A stretch of 38,761 nt of DNA from Verrucomicrobiota bacterium (GCA_028293545.1 JAQGOP010000036.1:1-38761), one strand, 5' to 3'. Positions 9,033-15,702 are shown, numbered from the stretch's first letter. Numbers and translations are program-made. The notes: generated by a model not told the origin, from the letters alone.

Positions 9033-10388
9033 ATGAATCGTCCGCTGAAAATCGCCAACGCCTCCGGCTTCTGGGGAGACCAGCCTTCCGCGGCTGCCGA
9101 CCTCGTGGCCGCGCAGCCGGACCTGGATTTTTTGACGCTGGATTATCTTGCGGAGGTTTCGCTCTCCATCATGGCGATCGTCCGCGCGAAGGATCCGACG
9201 GCGGGCTTTGCGAGGGATTTCATCGAGGTGCTTCGCTCGCTGGTTCCATTCTACCAAAACGAGGGCCGCACCCGCATCGTCACCAATGCCGGCGGACTCG
9301 ATCCGCTTAGCTGCGCGCGCGCATGCCGGGAAATACTAGACGCCGCGAAACTCACCCGGCTCAAAATCGCGATCGTTTCCGGCGACGATGTCCTCGCGAT
9401 GCTGAAGCACGAACCCTCGGGTTTTCCCAACCTCGAAACCGGCGAGACGCTCGCACCGCTGGCTGCGCGGCTCGTGACCGCCAACGCCTACCTCGGAGCC
9501 GATGGCATCGCCGCAGCGATCCGCGGCGGAGCGGACATCGTGATCACTGGGCGCGTCGCGGATCCGTCGCTGACCGTTGGGCCCTGCGTGGCGCACTTCG
9601 GCTGGGCCGCCACCGACTACCACGCCATCGCGGGCGCGACCATTGCCGGGCACTTGATCGAATGCGGCACGCAGGCCACCGGCGGGTTTTCCACCGACTG
9701 GCTCGACCTGCCCGACAACCATGCGATTGGGTTCCCGATCGTGGAAATTTCCGCGGACGGATCGTGCGCCGTCACCAAACCTCCCGGTACCGGGGGCGCG
9801 GTCACGATCTCCACGGTGAGGGAGCAACTCCTCTACGAGATCGGTGACCCGGGAAACTACCTCTCGCCCGATGCGACCGTTTCTCTGCTCGGCCTGAAGC
9901 TGACCGACGAGGGCGGGAACCGCGTGCGGGTGGCCGGCGCTTCCGGGCGCGCGCCCACGGATAGCTTCAAGGTGTCGGCGACCTTTCGCGACGGTTACAA
10001 GGCTCACGGGCAGCTGACGATCTTCGGCCACGACGCCGTCAAAAAAGCGCAGTGTGCGGGGGACGGCATCTTGCGCCGGCTCCGCGAACGGGGATGCAAT
10101 TTTCGCGAGACGCTCGTCGAATGCCTGGGAACCGGCGCGAGCGTGAGCGGGGTCGCCAGTCGCGGCGACGATGCGCGCCTGATTGAAACGGTTCTCCGCG
10201 TCAGCGTGGCGGCCGACACGAAGGAACCCGTCGAGCGGTTTACCAAGGAAATCGCCCCCCTCGTCACCTGCGGGCCCCAAGGCGTGACCGGCTATGCCAC
10301 GGGACGCCCGAAAGTTCTCCCGATTTTTGGCTATTGGCCGACGCTCATCCCCAAGGCTCGCGTCGCCGCGAACTGGTCATTCCTTTGA
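9033..10388 (+). CDS. AtuA-family acyclic terpene utilization protein (DUF1446), main domain
   Basis: 451 residues from the ATG at 9033; a TTG nine bases earlier is less likely. Motifs of the DUF1446/AtuA family are visible: IANASGFWGDQPSAA at the N-terminus, LAEVSLSIMA, TNAGGLDP, ANAYLGADGIAAA and ADIVITGRVADPSLT. AtuA is needed for citronellol/geraniol catabolism in Pseudomonas but its reaction is not established. Here the usual C-terminal ferredoxin-fold domain is a separate gene starting 27 bp downstream. The gene lies 42 bp after the carboxyltransferase in an apparent operon. Confidence 0.9.
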   Translation: MNRPLKIANASGFWGDQPSAAADLVAAQPDLDFLTLDYLAEVSLSIMAIVRAKDPTAGFARDFIEVLRSLVPFYQNEGRTRIVTNAGGLDPLSCARACREILDAAKLTRLKIAIVSGDDVLAMLKHEPSGFPNLETGETLAPLAARLVTANAYLGADGIAAAIRGGADIVITGRVADPSLTVGPCVAHFGWAATDYHAIAGATIAGHLIECGTQATGGFSTDWLDLPDNHAIGFPIVEISADGSCAVTKPPGTGGAVTISTVREQLLYEIGDPGNYLSPDATVSLLGLKLTDEGGNRVRVAGASGRAPTDSFKVSATFRDGYKAHGQLTIFGHDAVKKAQCAGDGILRRLRERGCNFRETLVECLGTGASVSGVASRGDDARLIETVLRVSVAADTKEPVERFTKEIAPLVTCGPQGVTGYATGRPKVLPIFGYWPTLIPKARVAANWSFL

Positions 10389-10415
10389 TTCTCCGAGAGA
10401 TTCCTCCCGACCGCC

Positions 10416-10754
10416 ATGATCGCACTTCGTGAAATCGCCCGCGCCCGCAGTGGCGACAAAGGAAATTCGGCCAACATCGCCGTCTTCGGCCGAACTCCCG
10501 CCGCATATGCGTGGCTGCGCGAAAATCTCAGCGCAGCCGACGTCCAATCTTATTTTGCGAAGCTCGGCGTCGGCCCCGTCACCCGCTACGAGGTCGATAA
10601 CCTGGATGCGCTGAATTTCATCCTCCCCAACGTGCTCGGCGGTGGCGGGAGCCGTTCTCTCCGCATCGACGCCCAGGGCAAAACGCTCGGCATGGCCTTG
10701 CTGGAAATGCCGGTCGACGCCGAGGCCGCACTGGTGACAAAAGCGAATCGCTAA
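10416..10754 (+). CDS. AtuA C-terminal-like domain protein
   Basis: 112 residues. It matches the C-terminal domain that is fused to AtuA in Pseudomonas: IARARSGDKGNSANIAVFG at the start, then TRYEVDNLDALNFILPNVLGGG. It lies between the AtuA main domain (27 bp upstream) and an enoyl-CoA hydratase (15 bp downstream), so the two AtuA parts are probably made together and assemble as a complex. The chemical role is unknown in the family. Confidence 0.88.
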   Translation: MIALREIARARSGDKGNSANIAVFGRTPAAYAWLRENLSAADVQSYFAKLGVGPVTRYEVDNLDALNFILPNVLGGGGSRSLRIDAQGKTLGMALLEMPVDAEAALVTKANR

Positions 10755-10769
10755 GACCCACCCGCCTCC

Positions 10770-11540
10770 ATGTCCGGATCATTTGTCGAAACCACCCGTT
10801 CCGCCGCCATCACGACGATCACGCTGAATCGTCCGGAGCGGCGCAACGCACTCGGCATCGAACTCCTCGAACCCCTCGTCGCGGCCATCGCCGCCGCCGA
10901 AGCGGACCCCACGCAGCGCGTCCTCGTACTCTGCGGCGCCGGCCCCGTGTTTTGCGCGGGGATGGATCTGAACGAAGCCACCGACCCAGCTCGCGCCAAA
11001 AAGTCCGGGGCGCTGATCGAGCAGGTTTTGGGCGCCTTGAGCGGCTCGCGCCTCGTCACGATTGCCGTGGTGCAGGGCGCGGCGGTCGCGGGAGGCGCCG
11101 GCCTCATGTCGGCCTGTGATTTCGCCCTCGCCGCCACGGGCGCCCAGATCGGATACCCGGAGGTTCGGCGGGGATTGGTCGCCGGGCTGGTGATGACTTT
11201 CCTGCGCCGCCAAGTGAAGGAGCGCGATGCGCGCGAACTCCTGCTGACCGGCGAACTGATTTCCGCCGACCGCGCAGCTGCAATCGGCCTCGTCAATCGC
11301 GTGGTGCCACCCGGCGAACTGATCCCCGAGTCGCTCAAAATCGCCAACGCAGTGCTCGCAGGCGGACCGGAAGCGGTGGCGCAGACCAAGAAATTGTGGC
11401 TCGAGCTTGGACCACGCCCGATCGCCGAGGATCTCGCGGCCGCACGGTCCTTTCACCTGTGGGCGCGAAATTCGGCGGAAGCGATCGAAGGCATCGCGGC
11501 CTTCCGCGAAAAACGCCCGCCGCAATGGGCCCCGAAGTAA
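10770..11540 (+). CDS. Enoyl-CoA hydratase/isomerase, LiuC/AtuE-like
   Basis: 256 residues with the crotonase fold: N-terminal TLNRPERRNALG, the oxyanion-hole segment GPVFCAGMDLNE, then AAVAGGAGLMSACDFALA and IGYPEVRRGLVAG. The Glu in PEVRRG is kept, while the first catalytic Glu of classical enoyl-CoA hydratase (in GGGCELAM) is absent. LiuC-type methylglutaconyl-CoA hydratases share this pattern as I recall them. In this cluster it would hydrate the carboxylated enoyl-CoA made by the carboxyltransferase (methyl- or isohexenyl-glutaconyl-CoA). Context supports that; sequence alone gives only the superfamily. Confidence 0.9.
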   Translation: MSGSFVETTRSAAITTITLNRPERRNALGIELLEPLVAAIAAAEADPTQRVLVLCGAGPVFCAGMDLNEATDPARAKKSGALIEQVLGALSGSRLVTIAVVQGAAVAGGAGLMSACDFALAATGAQIGYPEVRRGLVAGLVMTFLRRQVKERDARELLLTGELISADRAAAIGLVNRVVPPGELIPESLKIANAVLAGGPEAVAQTKKLWLELGPRPIAEDLAAARSFHLWARNSAEAIEGIAAFREKRPPQWAPK

Positions 11541-11550
11541 TTTTCCTTTC

Positions 11551-12330
11551 ATGAAAAGAATCCTGCTCGTCCTGGCCTTGGTTGCGGCGCACGCATTGGG
11601 GGCGCCCGGACCTTTGCCGACGCCCGCAGTCAAGCCGGTCGTGGTGTTTGTGCACGGTGCGTGGGGCGGCGGCTGGCAGTTCAAGAAAATCGCGCCCTTG
11701 ATCGAGGCCCAGGGTTATACGGTGTACCGGCCTACCCTGACCGGGCTCGGCGAACGGGTGCACCTCGCCACGCGCGCGACCGGTTTGGATACCCACATTG
11801 AGGACATCCTCAATGTGCTGCGCTTCGAGAACCTGCACGACGTCATCTTGGTGGGACACAGCTATGGAGGCATGGTTGTCACCGGCGTCGCCGACCGGAT
11901 GCCCGAGCGCATCAGCCGGATCGTTTACCTCGATGCCTTGCTCCCCGAGAACGGCGAAAGCGTGAACACCGCCCGCGGCGGGGCAAATTCGGCGATCGCA
12001 TCAAAAGCGGTCGATGGCTTCATCCCGGCCTGGTGGGTCAAGCCCGAGAAACCGTTCCCGCGCGACGTGCCGCATCCGCTCAAGACGATGACGGACGTGC
12101 TCACGCTCACGAATCCCGCCGCCCGTAAAATTCCTGCGGTTTATATTCTCACGGTGGAAAAAGGCCACGCGGCCGCCGACGACGACTTCGCCTGGTTTGC
12201 CGACCGCGCCCGGAAGCGTGGATGGCCGGTGATCCAAATGGAAGGCGACCACAATCCGTATTGGCGCCAGCCGGAAGCGACCGCGGAAATCCTGCGGCAG
12301 GCATTTCAAATGCCCGCGGTGTCACACTAG
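11551..12330 (+). CDS. Secreted alpha/beta hydrolase (esterase-like)
   Basis: 259 residues from the ATG 10 bp after the hydratase stop. A signal peptide covers about residues 1-18 (ILLVLALVAAHALG). The alpha/beta hydrolase core begins VVVFVHGAWGGGW; the nucleophile is S104 in LVGHSYGGMV, and the catalytic His is probably in GDHNPYW near the end. It resembles the plant methyl-salicylate esterase/EstC group. It is the last gene of the liu/atu-like operon. Inference: it may release a terpenoid or branched acid or alcohol from an ester outside the cytoplasm. Confidence 0.87.
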   Translation: MKRILLVLALVAAHALGAPGPLPTPAVKPVVVFVHGAWGGGWQFKKIAPLIEAQGYTVYRPTLTGLGERVHLATRATGLDTHIEDILNVLRFENLHDVILVGHSYGGMVVTGVADRMPERISRIVYLDALLPENGESVNTARGGANSAIASKAVDGFIPAWWVKPEKPFPRDVPHPLKTMTDVLTLTNPAARKIPAVYILTVEKGHAAADDDFAWFADRARKRGWPVIQMEGDHNPYWRQPEATAEILRQAFQMPAVSH

Positions 12331-12386
12331 GCGGAATGCTCCGTTGCAGCGGCGCGGCGCAGATTGCGGCTGCTCACGGCCGGTGT

Positions 12387-12878
12387 TCAATCCATGGCTT
12401 CCGCTCTGGCGAGTGCATTCAGGCTCGCGACCGAATCCGATGAGGGCGGCAGCGGGAAGGACTCCGGATCGAGGGTGATCGATCGCGCCACGGCGCGACG
12501 GAACTCGATGACCCGATTCCCGTCATCGACTCTGACCAAGTGAACGATTCGTTCGGCAGCGGGCGCGGTGGGTTCGGCCAGCCAGGCGTGGGCTGCGATC
12601 CTTACGATATCGCCCGGTTGCATGAGCGGACCGATGGCTTGGGTGACGTGGACCTCGCCCTCAATCCCGAAGCGAACATGGCCAAACACCCGGAGATTAC
12701 GTGTCTCGATATAAATTTCGACCCGTTCGAATTCCGCCAGTTCTGCCGCCCAGCAAATACGCGGACCCAGGACGACTGCGCCGGCTTCGGCCGCCTGCAT
12801 CGGACGAGAGGTGGTCGTCAGGTGCAGTTTCGAAATGACGGAGCGAACGAAAAGTCGCGAAGCGGCGAGGGAGTTCAT
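12387..12878 (-). CDS. PanD-like protein lacking the self-processing serine
   Basis: 163 residues. Residues 11-130 align with aspartate 1-decarboxylase: VRSVISKLH matches the PanD start including the active-site Lys (K17). After one extra residue, EAGAVVLGPRICWAAELAEF aligns without gaps to the PanD processing region, then ERVEIYI, PGDIVRIAA and ERIVHLVRVDD. PanD cleaves itself at Gly24-Ser25 to make its pyruvoyl group; here the Gly is kept (G33) but the Ser is Ala (A34). The Tyr58 and Asn72 equivalents also appear lost. It therefore cannot form the normal cofactor and is probably a pseudoenzyme or a regulator. It starts 39 bp after the LytTR gene on the same strand. The alignment was made by eye from memory. 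Confidence 0.65.
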   Translation of the reverse strand: MNSLAASRLFVRSVISKLHLTTTSRPMQAAEAGAVVLGPRICWAAELAEFERVEIYIETRNLRVFGHVRFGIEGEVHVTQAIGPLMQPGDIVRIAAHAWLAEPTAPAAERIVHLVRVDDGNRVIEFRRAVARSITLDPESFPLPPSSDSVASLNALARAEAMD

Positions 12879-12917
12879 GTGGATAAATTCCGCGGTCGGT
12901 TTCGACGTTCGGCCTGA

Positions 12918-13400
12918 TCAGTTGGCCGAACGGTCCTTTGGGGTCGTTGCGGTCGGCCGTTCGTTTCGGGCATTCGGTGAAGCGCCCAAGGCCATTTCGT
13001 AAAGTTCGCGCACCCGCGGCCAGCACGCATCGCTGATCGGCAATCGGGTGCCGGTGCGCAGGACAACGATATACTTCCGTTCGCGCGTCGGGGTGATGCG
13101 CTCCACTTCGTCGAGGTTCACAAACGTCGAACGATGGATGCGGAGGAATCTTGCCGGGTCGATGCCGGCCGCGAGCGATTTCATCGGCATGCGCGCGAGG
13201 CAACTGCGCGCGCCGGCGTGAAATTTCACGTAATCACCCTGGGCTTCGATCCAGGAAATTTCCGCGAATCGCAGGAAGACGAAGCTCCCCTCGGACTTGA
13301 CCGTAAACCGGTCGGCGAACGAACGCGAAACAGGGCGAGGAAACGGCAACGGGAGCCGGTCCGACTCCAAGGTTATGGCGGCGAAGGTTGAATCGATCAT
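12918..13400 (-). CDS. LytTR-type DNA-binding protein
   Basis: 160 residues from the ATG at 13398-13400; the frame is open further upstream but that part has no family match. The LytTR domain spans about 30-135: RFTVKSEGSFVFLRFAEI, IEAQGDYVKFH, FLRIHRSTFVNLDEVE and PISDACWPRVREL. There is no receiver domain, so it is either constitutive or controlled through a partner. LytTR proteins bind promoter DNA as dimers to direct repeats. It lies 38 bp downstream of small paralogue B and 39 bp upstream of the PanD-like gene, so these probably share a transcript. No clear Shine-Dalgarno sequence is seen. Confidence 0.85.
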   Translation of the reverse strand: MIDSTFAAITLESDRLPLPFPRPVSRSFADRFTVKSEGSFVFLRFAEISWIEAQGDYVKFHAGARSCLARMPMKSLAAGIDPARFLRIHRSTFVNLDEVERITPTRERKYIVVLRTGTRLPISDACWPRVRELYEMALGASPNARNERPTATTPKDRSAN

Positions 13401-13438
13401 GGGCGAAAATGAATTCGGGCGGCGCGCGCTCCGTGAGA

Positions 13439-13888
13439 TCAAAGGCGCGCAACAAAGAGAGGGTCGCGCCGTTTCCGGCGCCTGGTCTTTTTTCGTGTCG
13501 GCGCAGGTACAATGGCTTCCGACTCGATCCCCTCGCCTGCGGCCAAGGCCCGCTCCAGGACGTCGGAAACACGTTGCTTCCATAAAATCGCCGCCCGGTG
13601 CGGCCCAATTTCGCTCACTGGGGGCATTACCACGCCGTGCTGTCGACGCAGCCGAACTTCAAGGCCTTCGCCGTGCAGACCAAAGAGAAACAAATCGCGG
13701 CGCACCCGGGCAACTTCGACATCCTTTGTCCGCAACGAATACGAGAGCTTCTCCTTCGTGCGCGAAGTCGCGTTGATCGAACAGCAGACCCACCAGAAGC
13801 CGCGATTCGCAACCAGATGGTGATTCCGATCCTCGCGCAAAACTTTGACCGGCTTACCGCGTTGGGTGGTCTTTTTCGAGGACGTCAT
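13439..13888 (-). CDS. Small protein B with W-W-V / T-K-x-K-L core, unknown function
   Basis: 149 residues from the ATG at 13886-13888; an upstream TTG is possible. The N-terminus is basic. The core at about residues 20-75 reads NHHL, then GFWWVCCS, TKEKLSYSL, VARVRRDLFLFGLH. The same spaced pattern occurs in the gene at 14054-14488, so the two are paralogues. The layout (a WW-containing beta-hairpin followed by a helix with A-R-x-R-R-D) recalls the N-terminal arm-binding domain of tyrosine recombinases, but no catalytic domain follows. The C-terminal tail is strongly basic (RKKTRRRKRR), which suits nucleic-acid binding. Function is not known to me. Confidence 0.7.
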   Translation of the reverse strand: MTSSKKTTQRGKPVKVLREDRNHHLVANRGFWWVCCSINATSRTKEKLSYSLRTKDVEVARVRRDLFLFGLHGEGLEVRLRRQHGVVMPPVSEIGPHRAAILWKQRVSDVLERALAAGEGIESEAIVPAPTRKKTRRRKRRDPLFVARL

Positions 13889-14021
13889 GGTCAATTTCTC
13901 GCTCAGGAACGATTCAACAAGCCAATGATCGGATGCGCCGACGCAGCGTTCGCGCGCGAGGATTGAGCGCGTGGTGGAGCGACCAAAACGGAGTTGTGGG
14001 AATTTTCATGGGGAAAGTCCC

Positions 14022-14050
14022 CTGCCGGCCCGCCTATGCCGGGCCGGCAG
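14022..14050. repeat. Hairpin just after small protein A
   Basis: CTGCCGGCCCG and CGGGCCGGCAG form a perfect 11-bp stem with a 7-base loop. It lies 3 bp beyond the stop of the minus-strand gene at 14054-14488. No strong U-run follows on either strand, so it may be an mRNA-stabilising or partial termination structure rather than a clean terminator. Confidence 0.7.
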
Positions 14051-14053
14051 AGG

Positions 14054-14488
14054 CTATGAACAGCACAACTGCAACTTACCCTGTCCGGCCCCTACCACGG
14101 ATGCCGGAAATTTTGAACGAGACGGCGTCTTGGCGATCGCAATCCCGAGCGCGGCGTCGGCTCGCTTCTGCCACGGTAAATCGCTCGGAATCGATCCACT
14201 CGGGCGAGCCTTGGAATCACTCAGTCCCGGCAACGATCGAATGCGCCCTAACATGCCCTGCGCGTGTAATTGGCGGAACAGTTCGTCCCGACGCGCGCGC
14301 GCGATCTCGATCGATTCCGTGCACAGCGAACGACGCAATTTGTCCTTGGTGCAATATGTCGGCGTCACCGCGCAATAAACCCACCAGTTTCTGCCATGCT
14401 GCCACAAATGGTGGTTCGGATTATCGACGCCGGACGCAGCGCGAGGTTTGGAACGGTTGCGGGAAGTGCCGCGAGTAGAAGATGCCAT
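14054..14488 (-). CDS. Small protein A with W-W-V / T-K-x-K-L core, unknown function
   Basis: 144 residues from an ATG. After a basic, Ser/Arg-rich start comes the core NPNHHLWQHGRNWWVYCAV, TKDKLRRSL, then IEIARARRDELFRQLHAQG. It shares this spaced pattern with the protein at 13439-13888: NHHL, WWV-x-C, T-K-x-K-L, S-L-x-T, A-R-x-R-R-D, L-H-x-x-G. It starts 14 bp after the LuxR-type gene and is surely co-transcribed with it. A resemblance to the arm-binding N-domain of phage integrases is possible, without the recombinase part. The C-terminal 60 residues look unstructured. No function is known to me. Confidence 0.72.
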   Translation of the reverse strand: MASSTRGTSRNRSKPRAASGVDNPNHHLWQHGRNWWVYCAVTPTYCTKDKLRRSLCTESIEIARARRDELFRQLHAQGMLGRIRSLPGLSDSKARPSGSIPSDLPWQKRADAALGIAIAKTPSRSKFPASVVGAGQGKLQLCCS

Positions 14489-14502
14489 AGGGGTAAAAAT
14501 TA

Positions 14503-14814
14503 TTAGGAAACAAGGACTCGCTCGGCCTGCTCATGAAGCCATGCGATCAGCCGACAACGCGTGGGCACCTCAAGTTTGTGCAAAATGGAGGCAACTTGAG
14601 CCTTCACCGTCGCGGGGGATTTACCCAGCGCCACGGCGATTTCTTTATTCGAGAGCCCGAGACGCAAATGCATCGTCACTTCGCGCTCGGCGCGGGTGAG
14701 CATTTTCAGGAGTGGAGAATCCGCCGCCAAGCGGGAGCTGAATTCAATCCAGCCATAGCCCGGTTGCGCTATAGGCGAACCAGGCGGAGATAACCGATGA
14801 AGGGCGTCAGGCAT
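14503..14814 (-). CDS. Single-domain LuxR-type HTH regulator
   Basis: 103 residues from the ATG at 14812-14814; an in-frame TTG 18 bases upstream is less likely. The C-terminal LuxR/GerE helix-turn-helix is clear: LTRAEREVTMHLRLGLSNKEIA, then LGKSPATVKAQVASILHKL. There is no receiver or ligand-binding domain, only about 38 preceding residues. It heads the minus-strand group with small proteins A and B, LytTR and the PanD-like gene. Its start and that of protein A are both directly preceded by TACCCCT. It may control this group itself; that is inference. Confidence 0.88.
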   Translation of the reverse strand: MPDALHRLSPPGSPIAQPGYGWIEFSSRLAADSPLLKMLTRAEREVTMHLRLGLSNKEIAVALGKSPATVKAQVASILHKLEVPTRCRLIAWLHEQAERVLVS

Positions 14815-15140
14815 AGGGGTAGGTAGGGTCAACCGCCATGTCGGCGGAGGAGCGTGAAGGGGTGTCGTTTATATAGACGTACGAACCACCCCTTTACCCC
14901 TATGAGTATGACAAAGAAACACGCGCAGCTTATGCGGCGTAACAATGGAAGTAGCGCAGGCGGCCCGCCTGCTCCGGCCGAACAATCGATGAACCCAAGT
15001 TTTTCGTTAACGGAGCCGAACTTCCACGGAGCGAGGCAGGTAGGCAGAATGCCTGCGCGTCTCTAGGTCGAATAGCCCCAATGAGATTTTGCCGCTGACA
15101 CCGGCCTGAGCGCAGCCCTACATCCAGCGCAGTCAAAGCC
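14815..15140. other. Intergenic region between LuxR-type gene and ilv-type leader
   Basis: This 326-bp divergent spacer should hold the LuxR-gene promoter (minus) and the leader/ACT promoter (plus). It contains a copy of the 26-bp palindromic repeat (14951-14976) and, near 15040-15060, a GGCAG/CTGCC-type palindrome. TACCCCTATG occurs on the plus strand at 14895-14904, echoing the start contexts of the LuxR-type and A genes. I cannot assign promoter boxes with confidence. Confidence 0.4.
14951..14976 (+). repeat. 26-bp dispersed palindromic repeat, copy 1
   Basis: The element starts GTAGCGCAGG and ends GCCTGCTCCG, with a GCAGGCGG/CCGCCTGC 8-bp stem and a 1-base centre. An identical 26-mer is at 23419-23444, its exact reverse complement at 23649-23674, and a slightly diverged copy near 18160. 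All copies are intergenic. It is REP-like in size and placement. Confidence 0.85.
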
Positions 15141-15218
15141 ATGCGTCACACGCTGCCCAACTCCGCGATTATTATTCTCTTCGTCCCGCCAGGGTCGAGG
15201 AGCGATGGCTGCGTGTAG
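15141..15218 (+). CDS. Branched-chain amino-acid leader peptide (ilvL-like)
   Basis: 25 codons, ATG to TAG. The middle reads N-S-A-I-I-I-L-F-V-P-P-G, with three consecutive Ile codons (ATT) followed by Leu, Phe and Val. This resembles the E. coli ilv leader, which also runs into P-P after its Val/Ile cluster. Twenty-eight bases after the stop an intrinsic terminator begins, and the ACT-domain gene starts 7 bp beyond that. Known mechanism: scarcity of charged Ile/Leu/Val tRNA stalls the ribosome here and lets an antiterminator form. There is no strong ribosome site before the ATG. Too short to be seen by ordinary gene calling. Confidence 0.75.
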   Translation: MRHTLPNSAIIILFVPPGSRSDGCV

Positions 15219-15246
15219 GCACCTAAACCAACCATCCCTTTCCTGA

Positions 15247-15277
15247 AGCCCTGAGCGATTCCCGCTCGGGGCTTTTT
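15247..15277 (+). terminator. Attenuator terminator before the ACT-domain gene
   Basis: An 11-bp stem (AGCCCTGAGCG with CGCTCGGGGCT, one G-T pair, 5-base loop) is followed by a run of T. It lies between the leader peptide and the ACT gene. Upstream CAGGG (15190-15194) could pair with CCCTG (15249-15253) of its 5' arm as part of a competing antiterminator. Folding by eye only. Confidence 0.8.
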
Positions 15278-15283
15278 GCGTTT

Positions 15284-15616
15284 ATGAACCAAAGCACCAC
15301 CCACCCTGCCGACCCTGTGTCGCCCGTCGCCGCCATCTCCGGCCACGCTGCCTCTCTATGGAATGCGCATATTCTCGCGACGCCCGAACCGGCGCTGCTG
15401 TCGCGTGTGATGCAGAAACTCACCTGCCACGGTGCGATCGTCGAATCGCTCAGTTACACCCGCAACGGACACGAGCGTCAGGTCGAAATCAAAATCCTCT
15501 TCACCGCACCGGCCGAACGCGCGCACCTGTTGAAGAAACAGTGGGAGACACTGATCAACCTCCGCGAAGTCGCGCTGGCCGAAGCCCAGGAATTTTCCCG
15601 TGAAATTCGCAAATGA
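15284..15616 (+). CDS. ACT-domain protein, acetolactate synthase small-subunit-like
   Basis: 110 residues. Residues about 33-100 look like the ACT fold of IlvM/IlvN: LLSRVMQKLTCHGAIVESLS, then VEIKILFTAPAERAHLLKKQ and LINLREVALAE. IlvM/IlvN bind branched-chain amino acids and regulate the catalytic subunit of acetolactate synthase. No catalytic subunit (ilvB type) or other ilv gene is in the window. The gene follows an Ile/Leu/Val-rich leader and terminator, which supports a role in branched-chain amino-acid control. It may act on an enzyme encoded elsewhere. The ACT call is by pattern; the partner is unknown. Confidence 0.75.
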   Translation: MNQSTTHPADPVSPVAAISGHAASLWNAHILATPEPALLSRVMQKLTCHGAIVESLSYTRNGHERQVEIKILFTAPAERAHLLKKQWETLINLREVALAEAQEFSREIRK

Positions 15617-15643
15617 TGCGGATACCCCACGAGGCACCGTCCC

Positions 15644-15678
15644 AAAAAAAAGCCGCCCGCCATTTCGGCGGACGGCTC
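15644..15678 (-). terminator. Intrinsic terminator of the pilin gene
   Basis: Read on the minus strand, GCCGTCCGCC and GGCGGGCGGC form a 10-bp stem (one G-T pair) with a GAAAT loop, followed by eight T. It lies about 25 bp after the pilin stop. It is also downstream of the plus-strand ACT gene, but the T-run fits only minus-strand termination. Confidence 0.85.
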
Positions 15679-15702
15679 GTAAGATCGTTCGATCCCGTGA
15701 AA

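Noticed and set aside
12697..13203. 168-codon minus-strand frame spanning the LytTR and PanD-like genes
   Set aside because: It overlaps two better-supported genes in another frame and has no motif.
14022..14050. Hairpin as a classic intrinsic terminator for the LuxR/protein A unit
   Set aside because: The stem is strong but no run of T follows on the minus strand, so it is listed as a hairpin and not as a terminator.
14902..15066. Possible small plus-strand gene starting at TACCCCTATG
   Set aside because: The frame runs through the 26-bp palindromic repeat and ends in another repeat-like palindrome. No family resemblance, so it is treated as intergenic.
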